DNA of 64,000 bases from Actinomadura cremea. Lineage in GTDB: Bacteria > Actinomycetota > Actinomycetes > Streptosporangiales > Streptosporangiaceae. The stretch is from contig NZ_BMRF01000002.1 of the NCBI RefSeq assembly GCF_014648495.1, positions 434,001 to 498,000 of the forward strand, in the 5' to 3' direction. Both the position numbers and the translations under genes were made by a program. Every line of letters starts with the position of its first letter. Within the stretch, counting starts at the first letter, position 1. Under the pieces are notes generated by a model, which saw only the letters and a list, made by a program, of their open reading frames with translations, did no database searches and was not told the DNA's origin. Shown here one piece after another: positions 1 to 8,436 of this stretch.

Positions 1-579
1 GTGGAGCAGCAGCTCCGGCTGACCATCGAGGCGCTGCGGGAGCGCCAGGAGAACGAGATGATCAACAACCACGACTTCGGGTTGCTGCACAACTCGGCCC
101 TGTCGCAGCGCGTCCACACCCGGAGCGGCCCGCCCACCCCCGACGACATGGACGAGCTGCTCGCCCTCGTGTGGAAGGAACCCACGTTCTTCCTCGCCCA
201 CCCGAAGGCGATCTCCGCGTTCGGCCGCGAGTGCAGCTCCCGGGGCGTCTACCCCGACCACATCGACGTCCTCGGCCAGCGCGTCCCCGCCTGGCGCGGC
301 GTCCCGATCTTCCCCTGCGACAAGATCCCGGTGAGCGCCCGCCGCACCAGCTCGATCCTGCTGATGCGCGCCGGCGAGGCCGCCCAGGGCGTCGTCGGGC
401 TGCACCAGACCGGCCTGCCGGACGAGTACCAGCCGGGGCTCTCGGTCCGGTTCATGGGCATCGACGACAAGGCCCTCATCCAGTACCTGGTCAGTGCCTA
501 CTACTCGACGGCCGTCCTGGTCCCGGACGCGCTCGCGATGCTGGAGTCCGTCGAGATCGCGCACGGTGCGGGGGCGTGA
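1..579 (+). CDS. Family 2B encapsulin shell protein, C-terminal part (5' end outside window)
   Basis: The reading frame is open from base 1 and ends at 579, giving the last 192 residues of a longer protein. The text matches my memory of the MMPI/SrpI family (mycobacterial major membrane protein I), with stretches such as [38 protein letters not shown] and the near-terminal [20 protein letters not shown]. These proteins have an HK97 capsid fold and self-assemble into nanocompartments; family 2B members carry a cNMP-binding domain inserted in the shell protein, which would lie upstream of this window or in the missing part. The next gene, a polyprenyl synthase, is a known class of family 2B cargo, which supports the 2B subtype. 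The apparent GTG at base 1 is almost certainly an internal valine. Confidence 0.88.
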   Translation: MEQQLRLTIEALRERQENEMINNHDFGLLHNSALSQRVHTRSGPPTPDDMDELLALVWKEPTFFLAHPKAISAFGRECSSRGVYPDHIDVLGQRVPAWRGVPIFPCDKIPVSARRTSSILLMRAGEAAQGVVGLHQTGLPDEYQPGLSVRFMGIDDKALIQYLVSAYYSTAVLVPDALAMLESVEIAHGAGA

Positions 580-665
580 CACCCGACCCGAACGTCTCCC
601 CGGCCGGGGGAGCGCATCGCCGGACGCGCCGCGGGCCGCACCGCCGCGCGTCCGGCCCCGGGCCC

Positions 666-703
666 GGCCGCGGGTGCGCTGACAGGGGCGCGCATCCGCG
701 GCC
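666..703 (+). terminator. GC-rich stem-loop after the encapsulin gene
   Basis: Bases 666-679 pair with 690-703 over 14 bp with a single G-T wobble and a 10-nt loop. It lies 87 bp after the encapsulin stop and 76 bp before the prenyl synthase start. There is no T-tract, as is common for actinomycete terminators. It may terminate or attenuate transcription between shell and cargo. Confidence 0.45.
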
Positions 704-778
704 GGCCCCCGGCCCCGCGCTCGCCGGGCCCGCCCGGCACGTCCCGTCCCCGTGACCGCCCGCCGAGGGAAGGCCGCC

Positions 779-1816
779 ATGTCAGTCTCTTCCTGGAACG
801 ACGCGCCGCCGCGCCCGCCCGACGAGGTGCTGGCGTGGAGCCGGGCGCTGCTCGATCCGGCGCTGCGCGCGGCGGTCGACGACATGCCCCCCGCGACCCG
901 CGCCGTCGCCGCGTTCCACTTCGGCTGGCGCGACGCGGAGGGCCGGCCGGCGGCGGGAGACGCGGGCAAGGCCGTCCGTCCGGCGCTGGCGCTGCTGTCC
1001 GCGGCGGCCGTCGGGGGGACGGCCGCCGCGGCCCTGCCCGCCGCCGTCGCCGTCGAGCTGGCGCACAACTTCTCGCTCCTGCACGACGACGTCATGGACG
1101 GCGACGTCACCCGGCGGCACCGCCCGACCGCCTGGACGGTGTTCGGCTCGAACGCCGCGATCCTGGCCGGCGACGGCCTGCTGGCCGGCGCCTTCGAGGC
1201 GCTCGCGGGCGGGCCGTCCCCGGCGTCGTCCGTCCGGACGCTCGGCCGCGCCGTGCTCGCGCTGGTCGAGGGCCAGAGCGAGGACCTGTCGTTCGAGCGG
1301 CGCACCGAGGTGTCGCTCGCCGAATGCCTGGCGATGGCGGGCCGCAAGACGGGCGCGCTGCTCGGCGCGTCGTGCGTCCTCGGCGCCGCGCACGGCGGTG
1401 CGGACGGCCCGCGCGCCGAGCGGCTCGGCTCGTTCGGCGAGCGCGTCGGGCTGGCGTTCCAGCTCGCCGACGACCTCCTCGGGATCTGGGGCGACCCCGA
1501 GACCACCGGCAAGCCCGTCCACTCCGACCTGCGCAACCGGAAGCAGTCGCTGCCGGTGGTGGCGGCGCTGGCGTCCGGTACCCCCGCCGGGGACCGGCTC
1601 GGCGAGATCTACCGGCGCGGCGCCCCGCTCGACGACGCCACCGCCGCCCGCGCCGCCGACCTCGTCGAGGAGGCGGGCGCTCGCGCCTGGGCGGTGCGCG
1701 AGGCCGACGCCCTGCGCACCGCCGCGCTCGCCGACCTCGACGCCGCCGAGCCCGTCCCGGCGGCGGCGGGCGAGCTGCGGGACCTCGCCCGGCTGCTCAC
1801 CCACCGCGACCGCTGA
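779..1816 (+). CDS. Polyprenyl diphosphate synthase, likely encapsulin cargo
   Basis: A 345-residue trans-isoprenyl diphosphate synthase that condenses isopentenyl diphosphate with an allylic diphosphate. The first aspartate-rich motif is DDVMD at residues 103-107, followed by GDVTRRHRPT; the second is DDLLGIWGD at 231-239 with the GKP lysine just after. ATG at 779 was chosen over the in-frame GTG at 752 because AGGGAAGG sits 6-13 bp before it. Its place just after a family 2B encapsulin shell gene suggests it is encapsulated; loading in this family uses the disordered N-terminus, and here only about 25 residues (proline-rich, APPRPPDE) precede the fold. Product chain length cannot be read from the sequence. 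Confidence 0.92.
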   Translation: MSVSSWNDAPPRPPDEVLAWSRALLDPALRAAVDDMPPATRAVAAFHFGWRDAEGRPAAGDAGKAVRPALALLSAAAVGGTAAAALPAAVAVELAHNFSLLHDDVMDGDVTRRHRPTAWTVFGSNAAILAGDGLLAGAFEALAGGPSPASSVRTLGRAVLALVEGQSEDLSFERRTEVSLAECLAMAGRKTGALLGASCVLGAAHGGADGPRAERLGSFGERVGLAFQLADDLLGIWGDPETTGKPVHSDLRNRKQSLPVVAALASGTPAGDRLGEIYRRGAPLDDATAARAADLVEEAGARAWAVREADALRTAALADLDAAEPVPAAAGELRDLARLLTHRDR

Positions 1817-1985
1817 CCCGGCGCGACGGCCGTCCCGGCGCGACCTGTCGGCCCGCCGGCGTGCCCGTTGACCCGGCGCGGCCTGTTGACCTGGCGCGGC
1901 CGTCGACCGGCGGCGTGCCCGCTGATCCGGCGCGGCCATTGACCCGGCGGCGTGCCCGGCTGATCCGGCGCGGCCGCTGACCTGG
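1813..1985. repeat. Degenerate repeats of TGAyCCGGCGCGGCC
   Basis: The gap between the prenyl synthase and the convergent GH3 gene is built of irregularly spaced copies of a 15-base unit close to TGACCCGGCGCGGCC, at about 1815, 1869, 1887, 1922, 1938 and 1961, with shorter copies between. The first copy contains the stop codon of the prenyl synthase. The spacing is uneven and the copies are imperfect, so this is a decayed repeat rather than a clean minisatellite. No gene is seen in it. Confidence 0.6.
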
Positions 1986-1994
1986 CCGCGTAGC

Positions 1995-3734
1995 CTAGTA
2001 GCGCAGGCCGTGGCCGTACGGGTAGAGGTCCCCGATCGTGACCGGGAGGCGGCCGCCCGGCCGCCGCCCGAACACGACCTCGGCCGCGCCCTCGTGCATC
2101 GCCGTGGAGACGCGCTGCGTGCGCGCGGTCGTCCCGTACGTGGTGATGTAGGCGTCCACGTCCGGGTACGCGGTGATGTCGTACGGGAGCCCGATCGCGA
2201 CCGCCGCGACCGGCTTGCCCGTCGCCCGCAGCGCCCGCACGAGCCTCGCCTGCCCGTCCGGCAGCGTCGCCGACGAGAACGTCGCGACGACGATCCGGTC
2301 CGCGCCCTGCGCCGCCCGGACGGCCTCGGCGATCTCCGCGTCCGACGGGTCGGGCGACGACGCCTCCCAGCGCGTCACCGGACCGCCTGCGACGGCGTCC
2401 AGCGCCCCGGCGAACGGCTCGGTCTGGACGACGCCCGCGACGAGCGTCCGCTCCCCGGAACCGGGATCGAACGGCAGCACCCCGCCCTCGTTCTTCACGA
2501 GCGTGGTCGCAGCCACGCCCATCCGCCTCGCGCGCTGCCGGAACAGCGCGTTGCCCGAGACGGCCTCGGCCGCCCGCGGGTTCGCGAACCGGTGCCCGGC
2601 CACGTCGTACGCGCACTTCAGCTCGAGGACGCGCCGCACCGACTCGTCCACCCGCGCCGCCGGCAGCTCGCCGCTGCGCAGCGCGCCGGCGAGCGCGTCG
2701 ACCGCCTCGACGCTCGAGGCGTGGTCGCCCGTGGACATGACGATGTCCGCGCCCGCCTTGATCGCCATGACCGTCGCGTCGCGGGTGCCCCAGTTCTCGT
2801 CGATGGCGTCCATCGCCATGCCGTCGGTGACGATCAGGCCGTCGAAGCCCATCTCCCCGCGCAGCAGCCCCGTCAGGACCTTGGGGGAGAGCGTCGCGGG
2901 CAGCTCCGGATCGATCGCCTCGACGATCACGTGCGCCGTCATGATCGCGGGGACGCCCGCGCCGATCGCGGCCTCGAACGGCGGCAGGTGCGTCCGCTCC
3001 AGCGTCGCCCGGTCGTACCCGACGGACGGCAGCCCGGTGTGGCTGTCGGTCTCGGTGTCGCCGTGCCCGGGGAAGTGCTTCGGCGTCGCGATCATCCCGG
3101 CCTCGCGGTACGCCGACACCTGCGTCCCGACGAGGCCGCTCACCAGGTCCGTCCGCTCGCCGAACGAGCGCACCCCGATGATCGGGTTCTCCGGCCGGGT
3201 GTTGACGTCGGCGACCGGCGCGTAGTTCCAGTGGAAGCCCATCGCGCGGGCCTCCGCCGCCGTGATCAGCGCCGCCTCCCGCGACAGCGCCGGGGTGCGC
3301 GCGGCGCCGAGCCCCATCGCGTTCGGCAGCGCGGTGGTGCCCTCGCGGACGTTGTGCGTCGTGCCGAACTCGAAGTCGCCGGACGCGAGGAGCGGCAGCC
3401 CCAGCCGGGTGTCCTCGGCCCACGCCTGCAGCCGGTTGTTGTAGCGCGCCGTGAGGCCGGGCGTCCGCGGCTCGGAGGTGATGAACGAGCCGAGCTTCAG
3501 GTCCTGGATCAGGTGGCGGGTCTGCTCGTCCGGCATCCCGTCGGGGCCGTCGAGCGTCACCGCCATGACGAGCTGCCCGACCTTCTCGGCGTCCGTCATC
3601 CGCGCCAGGTACGCGTCCGGATCGCAGGCCCGCCGCCCGTCGGACGGTGGCGCCTGCGCGTGGACGGGCGCCTGCACGGCCGGGGTCAGCGCGAGTCCGA
3701 GGGCCGCGGTGACGACCGCGGGGAGCACCTTCAT
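1995..3734 (-). CDS. Secreted glycoside hydrolase family 3, beta-N-acetylhexosaminidase (NagZ-like)
   Basis: A 579-residue protein with an N-terminal signal peptide (residues 1 to about 26, ending AHA-type before QAPPSD). The family signature KHFPGHGDTETDSH lies at 219-232; in NagZ-type GH3 enzymes the His and Asp of this loop act as the acid/base dyad. The nucleophile is expected at Asp304 in VTDGMAMDAI. This signature marks GH3 beta-N-acetylglucosaminidases rather than beta-glucosidases. The ATG at 3734 follows AGGAGGCGGA. The secreted form suggests action on chitin, exopolysaccharide or cell-wall GlcNAc outside the membrane. A DasR-type operator lies just upstream, fitting control by amino-sugar availability. 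Confidence 0.93.
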   Translation of the reverse strand: MKVLPAVVTAALGLALTPAVQAPVHAQAPPSDGRRACDPDAYLARMTDAEKVGQLVMAVTLDGPDGMPDEQTRHLIQDLKLGSFITSEPRTPGLTARYNNRLQAWAEDTRLGLPLLASGDFEFGTTHNVREGTTALPNAMGLGAARTPALSREAALITAAEARAMGFHWNYAPVADVNTRPENPIIGVRSFGERTDLVSGLVGTQVSAYREAGMIATPKHFPGHGDTETDSHTGLPSVGYDRATLERTHLPPFEAAIGAGVPAIMTAHVIVEAIDPELPATLSPKVLTGLLRGEMGFDGLIVTDGMAMDAIDENWGTRDATVMAIKAGADIVMSTGDHASSVEAVDALAGALRSGELPAARVDESVRRVLELKCAYDVAGHRFANPRAAEAVSGNALFRQRARRMGVAATTLVKNEGGVLPFDPGSGERTLVAGVVQTEPFAGALDAVAGGPVTRWEASSPDPSDAEIAEAVRAAQGADRIVVATFSSATLPDGQARLVRALRATGKPVAAVAIGLPYDITAYPDVDAYITTYGTTARTQRVSTAMHEGAAEVVFGRRPGGRLPVTIGDLYPYGHGLRY

Positions 3735-3756
3735 TCCGCCTCCTCAACTGGTCCGG

Positions 3757-3772
3757 TCTGGTATAGACCAGT
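3757..3772. promoter_or_regulatory. Putative DasR-responsive element (dre) upstream of the GH3 gene
   Basis: The 16-mer TCTGGTATAGACCAGT differs at two positions from the Streptomyces dre consensus A(G/C)TGGTCTAGACCA(G/C)T, reading the strand shown. It lies 23 bp before the ATG of the secreted hexosaminidase. A further perfect 8-bp inverted repeat, AACTGGTC (3746-3753) with GACCAGTT (3766-3773), overlaps it. DasR is a GntR-family regulator that releases such sites in response to glucosamine-6-phosphate-type ligands. Confidence 0.7.
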
Positions 3773-3877
3773 TGATCGGCGGCGGGCCGTCAAGGGAAGA
3801 AGTTGCCAAGATCACGCCAAGGCGCCGCCCGGGACGGCCGCGCGACGGCCGCGCGACGCCCCGGACGGCCGCCGCGG

Positions 3878-5146
3878 TCAGCCCTTGATCTCGGTCCAGG
3901 CCCGCATCCACCGGTCGTACGGGACGCACTCGGTGCCCCGGTCGTCGCCGCAGTGCTCGACGGGCGTCTTCCAGAACGCGATGCGGTCGTAGAACTCCCG
4001 GTCGCCGACGCGGTAGGTCTCGCAGAAGCCCTGGACGGTGGTGTACCGGCAGGCCTTCGGGTTCGCGGGCGCCTCACCGAACCACTGCCCGACCTGCGCC
4101 TGCACCTTCGGCGTCGTGATCCAGTTCATCCACTGGTACATGCAGGCCGGGTGCTCGGCCTTCGAGGAGAGCATCCAGGTGTCCGACCAGCCGGTGGCGC
4201 CCTCGCTCGGGATCGTGGTCGCGACCGGGACCTTCCGGGACTTCGCGAGGTTCGCCGTCACCTGCCAGGCCGTCCCCGCGTAGTTGGCGCCGACCTCGAA
4301 CGACTGGAGTTCGTCCAGGTAGCTGTGCCAGTACTGGTTGATGTTCGGCCGCTGCTTCTTGAGCAGGTCGACGGCCGCCGTGAACTGCTCCTCGTCCAGC
4401 GCGTACACGTCGTCGATGCCCAGTTCGGGCCGGTGCGCCTTCAGGTAGAGGGCCGCGTCCGCGATGTAGATCGGGGAGTCGTAGGCGACGACGTGCCCGG
4501 CGGCGGGCGAGTCCTCCTCCCACACGACGCTCCAGGACTCCGGCGGCCTCGGCAGCTTGTCCGTCCGGTACATCAGGATGTTCGCGCCGTACCCGTGCGG
4601 GACGCCGTACATCTGGCCGTCGACGGAGTTGTACGGCTGATTCTTCAGGAACGGGGCGATGTCGTCATAGTTCTGGAGAAGTCGCGTGTTGACGGGCGAG
4701 ACCTGGCCCCCGTACACGAGCCGCAGGCTCGCGTCCCCGGACGCCGACACCCCGTCGTAGCGTCCCGTCTCCATCAGCGCGACCATCGCGTCGGACGTGT
4801 CGGCGATCTTCGCGTTGACCTGGCAGCCGGTCGCCTTCTCGAACGGCGTCACCCAGTCGACCTTCGGATCGTGCGAGCCGTCCTCGGCGTACCCCGCCCA
4901 GACGACCAGGTCGAGACGTCCCTCGCCGTCACCGATGTCCTGCCGCATCGGCAGGTCGGGCGGCGCCGTCGCCGTCGCGGCCGAGTCGCCGCCGCCGAGG
5001 CACGCGCCGGTCAGTCCCGCCACGACCGCCAGCGCGCCGGCGGCGAGCACGGACCGCGCGCGGCGGCGCCGGATCGGGACCGCCGGACGGTCGCGCCGGA
5101 CGTCCGGACGGTGCGGGAAGGACTCGCGGGGGGTTTCGGGCGTCAC
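3878..5146 (-). CDS. PotD-like extracellular solute-binding lipoprotein (polyamine type), orphan
   Basis: A 422-residue periplasmic-binding-protein type 2 lipoprotein. After an arginine-rich start (RRRRAR) comes a hydrophobic segment and the lipobox LTGAC, then a glycine-rich linker. The body resembles spermidine/putrescine binding proteins: LDLVVWAGYAEDG, a W-x-TPFEKATGC segment, SGDASLRLVYGGQV, PHGYGANILMYRTDK and a C-terminal PYDRWMRAWTEIKG. Several cysteines in the C-terminal third could form disulfides. No permease or ATPase gene is adjacent, so its transporter partner must be elsewhere. The GTG start was chosen because the 13 codons between it and an upstream ATG at 5185 use many codons rare in this genome (CGA, ATA, CTA, AAA), indicating non-coding DNA. 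Confidence 0.85.
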   Translation of the reverse strand: MTPETPRESFPHRPDVRRDRPAVPIRRRRARSVLAAGALAVVAGLTGACLGGGDSAATATAPPDLPMRQDIGDGEGRLDLVVWAGYAEDGSHDPKVDWVTPFEKATGCQVNAKIADTSDAMVALMETGRYDGVSASGDASLRLVYGGQVSPVNTRLLQNYDDIAPFLKNQPYNSVDGQMYGVPHGYGANILMYRTDKLPRPPESWSVVWEEDSPAAGHVVAYDSPIYIADAALYLKAHRPELGIDDVYALDEEQFTAAVDLLKKQRPNINQYWHSYLDELQSFEVGANYAGTAWQVTANLAKSRKVPVATTIPSEGATGWSDTWMLSSKAEHPACMYQWMNWITTPKVQAQVGQWFGEAPANPKACRYTTVQGFCETYRVGDREFYDRIAFWKTPVEHCGDDRGTECVPYDRWMRAWTEIKG

Positions 5147-5154
5147 GCGGGAAG

Positions 5155-5160
5155 ATCGTA
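5155..5160 (-). promoter_or_regulatory. Likely -10 box for a leaderless transcript of the solute-binding protein
   Basis: Read on the minus strand the hexamer is TACGAT, a good TAnnnT box, ending 8 bp before the GTG at 5146. No Shine-Dalgarno sequence precedes that GTG, so transcription may begin at or next to the start codon. No convincing -35 box is seen. Confidence 0.4.
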
Positions 5161-5280
5161 GAGGTATTTTCGGTCGTCCGTACATACCTACCGTGATGAT
5201 CTCGACACACGGCCCGTCGCGTCCTAGGCTCTCGTGTCGCTCCCCCCAATGATCCCGAACAACCGAAAGTTCCCCCGAAC

Positions 5281-8200
5281 GTGGCACATCGAGGCGGTCC
5301 CGCGGCCCCCGCCGACAAGGCGGTCGAGGCAGTCCAGACCGATCCGGCGCCCGCGGCGCCGGTGCACACCGGACCCAAGTCCGCGCGATTCCGGTCGATT
5401 CGCTTCAAGGTCGTGCTGATGGTCACCGTCTCGGTGGTCTCGCTCGCGATCCTGTGGTCGTTCGCCGCGAACATCGCCCTCGGCGAGGGGCTGAACCTGC
5501 GGCACGTCGAGACCGTCCAGGACCACTACGCCTACCCGGCGGGCGCCCTCGGCAGCGCCCTCCAGGAGGAACGCCGGCTCACGATGGTGAACCTCGGCGG
5601 GCGCGACACGGCCGACCGCGCCGCGATGGAGTCCGGACGGCTCGTCACCGACCGGCAGGCCGACCTGTTCCGCGAGCTGGCGCGCGGCGGCGAGGACGTC
5701 CCGGCCCGGACCCTGCGGCTCGCCGACAAGATCCTCCAGGCCCTCGACGGCCTGGAGGAGCGGCGCCGCGCCATCGACTCCGGCGCCGTCGACCGGGCCC
5801 GCGCGTTCAGCGGCTACACCACGCTCATCGGCGACGTCGGCGCCCTGCAGGGCTCGCTCGTCACCCTCGACAACGCCGAGGTCGCCAAGGACGCGCGCAG
5901 CCAGGCCGAGCTGACGAAGGCCCGCGAGGCCCTCGCGCAGGAGAACGCCTGGCTCGCGGGCGCCCTCGCCGCCGGCGGCATGACGGCCGCCGAGCACGCC
6001 ACGTTCGTCCAGCTCGTCGGCGCCAAGCGCGTCCTGTACGAGCACGCGGCGGCCGACCTGCGCCCGGACGACCGCACGTACTACGAGCGCGTCGCGCAGT
6101 TCCCCGCCCACCGCCGCCTCCAGGTGCTCGAGGACCACTTCGTCGAGTCGCGCCGCTCCGTCACCCACGCCGGCGAGGCCGGCCGGCTGTGGAAGACCAC
6201 CGTCGACTCCAACCTCACCCGGCTGCGCGGGCTCGAACTGTCGCTCGCCGCCAACGCCGAGAAGCGCGCCGAACCGATCTCCGACCGGATCATCACCCGC
6301 GTCGTCCTCGCCGGGCTCCTCGGTGTCCTCGCCGTCGCCGCGTCCCTGGTCATCGGCGTGTGGGTGGCGCGCTCGATCATCCGCGAACTGGCCCGGCTGC
6401 GCCGCGAGGCGATCGACCTCGCCGACGTCCGGCTGCCCGACGTCGTCGCCCGGCTCCGCCGCGGCGAGGACGTGGACGCCGCCGCCGAGGCCCCGCCGCT
6501 CGCCTTCGCCGCCCGCGAGATCGACGAGGTCGGCGAGGCGTTCAACGCCGCCCGCCGCACCGCGATCGAGGAGGCCGTCGCCGAGGCGACGCTGCGCCGC
6601 AACGTCAGCGACGTGTTCGTCAACCTCGCCCGCCGCAGCCAGACCCTGCTGCACCGCCAGCTGAAGCTGCTGGACGCCATGGAGCGCCGCATCGAGGAAC
6701 CCGACGACCTCGAGGACCTCTTCCGCGTCGACCACCTCGCCACCCGCATGCGGCGGCACGCCGAGGGCCTGATCATCCTGTCCGGGCGCCCGCCCGGCCG
6801 CGGCTGGCGCACCCCCGTCGCCGTCGTCGACGTCGCCCGCGCCGCCGCGTCCGAGGTCGAGGACTACACCCGCGTCAACGTCGCGCCGATGACCGGCGCC
6901 GCCGTCGTCGGCCCCGCCGTCGCCGACGTCATCCACCTGCTCGCCGAACTGGTCGAGAACGCCACCGTGTACTCGCCGCCGCACACCACGGTGCAGGTGC
7001 ACGGCCAGGCGGTCGCGCACGGCTACGGCATCGAGGTCGAGGACCGCGGCCTGTCCATGGACGCCGCCGCGCTCGCCGCCGCGAACGAGCGGCTCGCGAC
7101 CGCCGAGGAGTTCGACCTGTCCGACAGCGGCCGGCTCGGCCTGTTCGTCGTCGGCCGCCTCGCCCGCCGGCACGGCATCAAGGTCACGCTGCGGACCTCC
7201 CCGTACGGCGGCATGACCGCGATCGTCCTGCTCCCCGAAGAACTCGTCGTCCGCCCCGGCGAACCCGACGGCCCGCCCGCCATCACCACCCGCCGCGCCG
7301 AGGAGGCGCTCGTCCCGGCGGGCAAGGTCATCGTCCCGCCGCTCCCCGGCGAGGACCGCGGCTCCGTCCTCCGCCTGCCCGCCACCCTCGTGGAGGAGGC
7401 CCCCGGCGACGGCCCCGCCCGTCCCAGGCGCCGGGCCTCGCTGCCCCGACGCCACCGCGACGCATCCCCCGCCCCCGGCCCCCACCGCCCCGAGGGCACG
7501 CACTCCGCGGGCCGCCACGCGAAGGCCCCGCGCCCCGAAGTCCCGCACCTCGACATCCCCCGCCCCCCGAGCCCGCGGGACGAGCCGTCCACGGCGGAGG
7601 GCCTGCGGCCCGAGGGTCCGCGGGCCGACGGCTCGCGCCCCGGCAGCTCGCACCTCGAGGCTTTGCGGTCCGAGGGTCCGTGGTCCGAGGGGCCGGAGGG
7701 TGAGGGTCCGGAGGGTGAGGGTCCGCGGGACGAGGGCTCGCAGTCCGAGGAGTGGGGCCCCTGGGGCTCGGACCCTGCTGAAGGCTCGCAGTTCTCAGGG
7801 GCACCGCCCGACGGTTCGCAGGCGGAAGGCTCCCGCTCCGGAGGTTCGCGTCCCGGCGGGGTGTCGGCCTGGGGCTCGGTCCCCGAAGGCTCGCCCTCCG
7901 AAGGAGCGCGAGCGGACGGCTCGCAGGCGTCCGGCACGCGCTCGGAAGGTGCGGAGGCCGAGGGTTCGCAGGCGGCGGGCTCCCAGGCCCAAGGGGAGCA
8001 GGCCGACGGTTCGCGCTCCGAGGGCACGCAGCCGGACGGTCCGCGGGCGGAGCCCTCGCGCTCCGCCGAGGCGCACGCCGAGGAAGCGGACCTCGGGGGC
8101 CCGCACCTCGGGGAACCGTCGGCGCAGGACGCGGAGTCGCCGGAGTCGCCGGAGTCGCGGGGCGAGCCTCGGCAGCCCGAGCGGCAGCGTGCGCTCGGGG

Positions 8201-8436
8201 ACGTCCGGCGCCGGACGCCCGGGGAGGAGCGGCCGCCGCTGCCCAAGCGCGTCCGGCAGCAGAACATGGCGGCGCAGCTCCGCGACGGTGAACCGGCGTC
8301 CGCTCCCGCGTCCGACGAGTCCGAATCTCCGGCGGTTCGCCGCACTCCCGAGGAGGCCCGCGCGATGATGTCGTCCATCCAGCGGGGCACCCGGCGCGGG
8401 CGCGCCGAGGTCGAGGGCGGCGAGGACTCCGGATGA
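5281..8436 (+). CDS. Nitrate/nitrite-sensor type ATPase histidine-kinase-like protein (CvnA-like) with long repeat tail
   Basis: A 1051-residue membrane sensor. Residues about 41-65 form the first membrane helix, about 70-330 resemble the NIT (nitrate- and nitrite-sensing) extracellular helical domain, a second helix lies near 342-362, then a HAMP-like linker and a conservon-type kinase core (NLARRSQTLLHRQL, LFRVDHLATRMRRHAEGLIILSG) and a GHKL ATPase (LAELVENATVYSPP, VEDRGLSMD, GRLGLFVVGRLARRHG). No classical phospho-acceptor HExxP motif is evident, as usual for CvnA proteins. From about residue 770 to 955 the protein is a low-complexity array with a five-residue rhythm like xSEG[SP]. The GTG start lacks a clear ribosome site. 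It overlaps the next gene by 4 bp. Confidence 0.88.
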   Translation: MAHRGGPAAPADKAVEAVQTDPAPAAPVHTGPKSARFRSIRFKVVLMVTVSVVSLAILWSFAANIALGEGLNLRHVETVQDHYAYPAGALGSALQEERRLTMVNLGGRDTADRAAMESGRLVTDRQADLFRELARGGEDVPARTLRLADKILQALDGLEERRRAIDSGAVDRARAFSGYTTLIGDVGALQGSLVTLDNAEVAKDARSQAELTKAREALAQENAWLAGALAAGGMTAAEHATFVQLVGAKRVLYEHAAADLRPDDRTYYERVAQFPAHRRLQVLEDHFVESRRSVTHAGEAGRLWKTTVDSNLTRLRGLELSLAANAEKRAEPISDRIITRVVLAGLLGVLAVAASLVIGVWVARSIIRELARLRREAIDLADVRLPDVVARLRRGEDVDAAAEAPPLAFAAREIDEVGEAFNAARRTAIEEAVAEATLRRNVSDVFVNLARRSQTLLHRQLKLLDAMERRIEEPDDLEDLFRVDHLATRMRRHAEGLIILSGRPPGRGWRTPVAVVDVARAAASEVEDYTRVNVAPMTGAAVVGPAVADVIHLLAELVENATVYSPPHTTVQVHGQAVAHGYGIEVEDRGLSMDAAALAAANERLATAEEFDLSDSGRLGLFVVGRLARRHGIKVTLRTSPYGGMTAIVLLPEELVVRPGEPDGPPAITTRRAEEALVPAGKVIVPPLPGEDRGSVLRLPATLVEEAPGDGPARPRRRASLPRRHRDASPAPGPHRPEGTHSAGRHAKAPRPEVPHLDIPRPPSPRDEPSTAEGLRPEGPRADGSRPGSSHLEALRSEGPWSEGPEGEGPEGEGPRDEGSQSEEWGPWGSDPAEGSQFSGAPPDGSQAEGSRSGGSRPGGVSAWGSVPEGSPSEGARADGSQASGTRSEGAEAEGSQAAGSQAQGEQADGSRSEGTQPDGPRAEPSRSAEAHAEEADLGGPHLGEPSAQDAESPESPESRGEPRQPERQRALGDVRRRTPGEERPPLPKRVRQQNMAAQLRDGEPASAPASDESESPAVRRTPEEARAMMSSIQRGTRRGRAEVEGGEDSG

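Noticed and set aside
1609-3747. 712-codon frame overlapping the GH3 gene in another frame on the same strand
   Set aside because: It is Arg/Gly/Ala-rich noise; the overlapping frame has a signal peptide and the full GH3 signature.
5224-7653. Very long open frame (about 800 codons) on the strand opposite the first conservon sensor
   Set aside because: Its translation is low-complexity Gly/Ala/Val/Arg/Asp text typical of antisense frames in 74% GC DNA, while the plus strand has recognisable NIT and ATPase domains.
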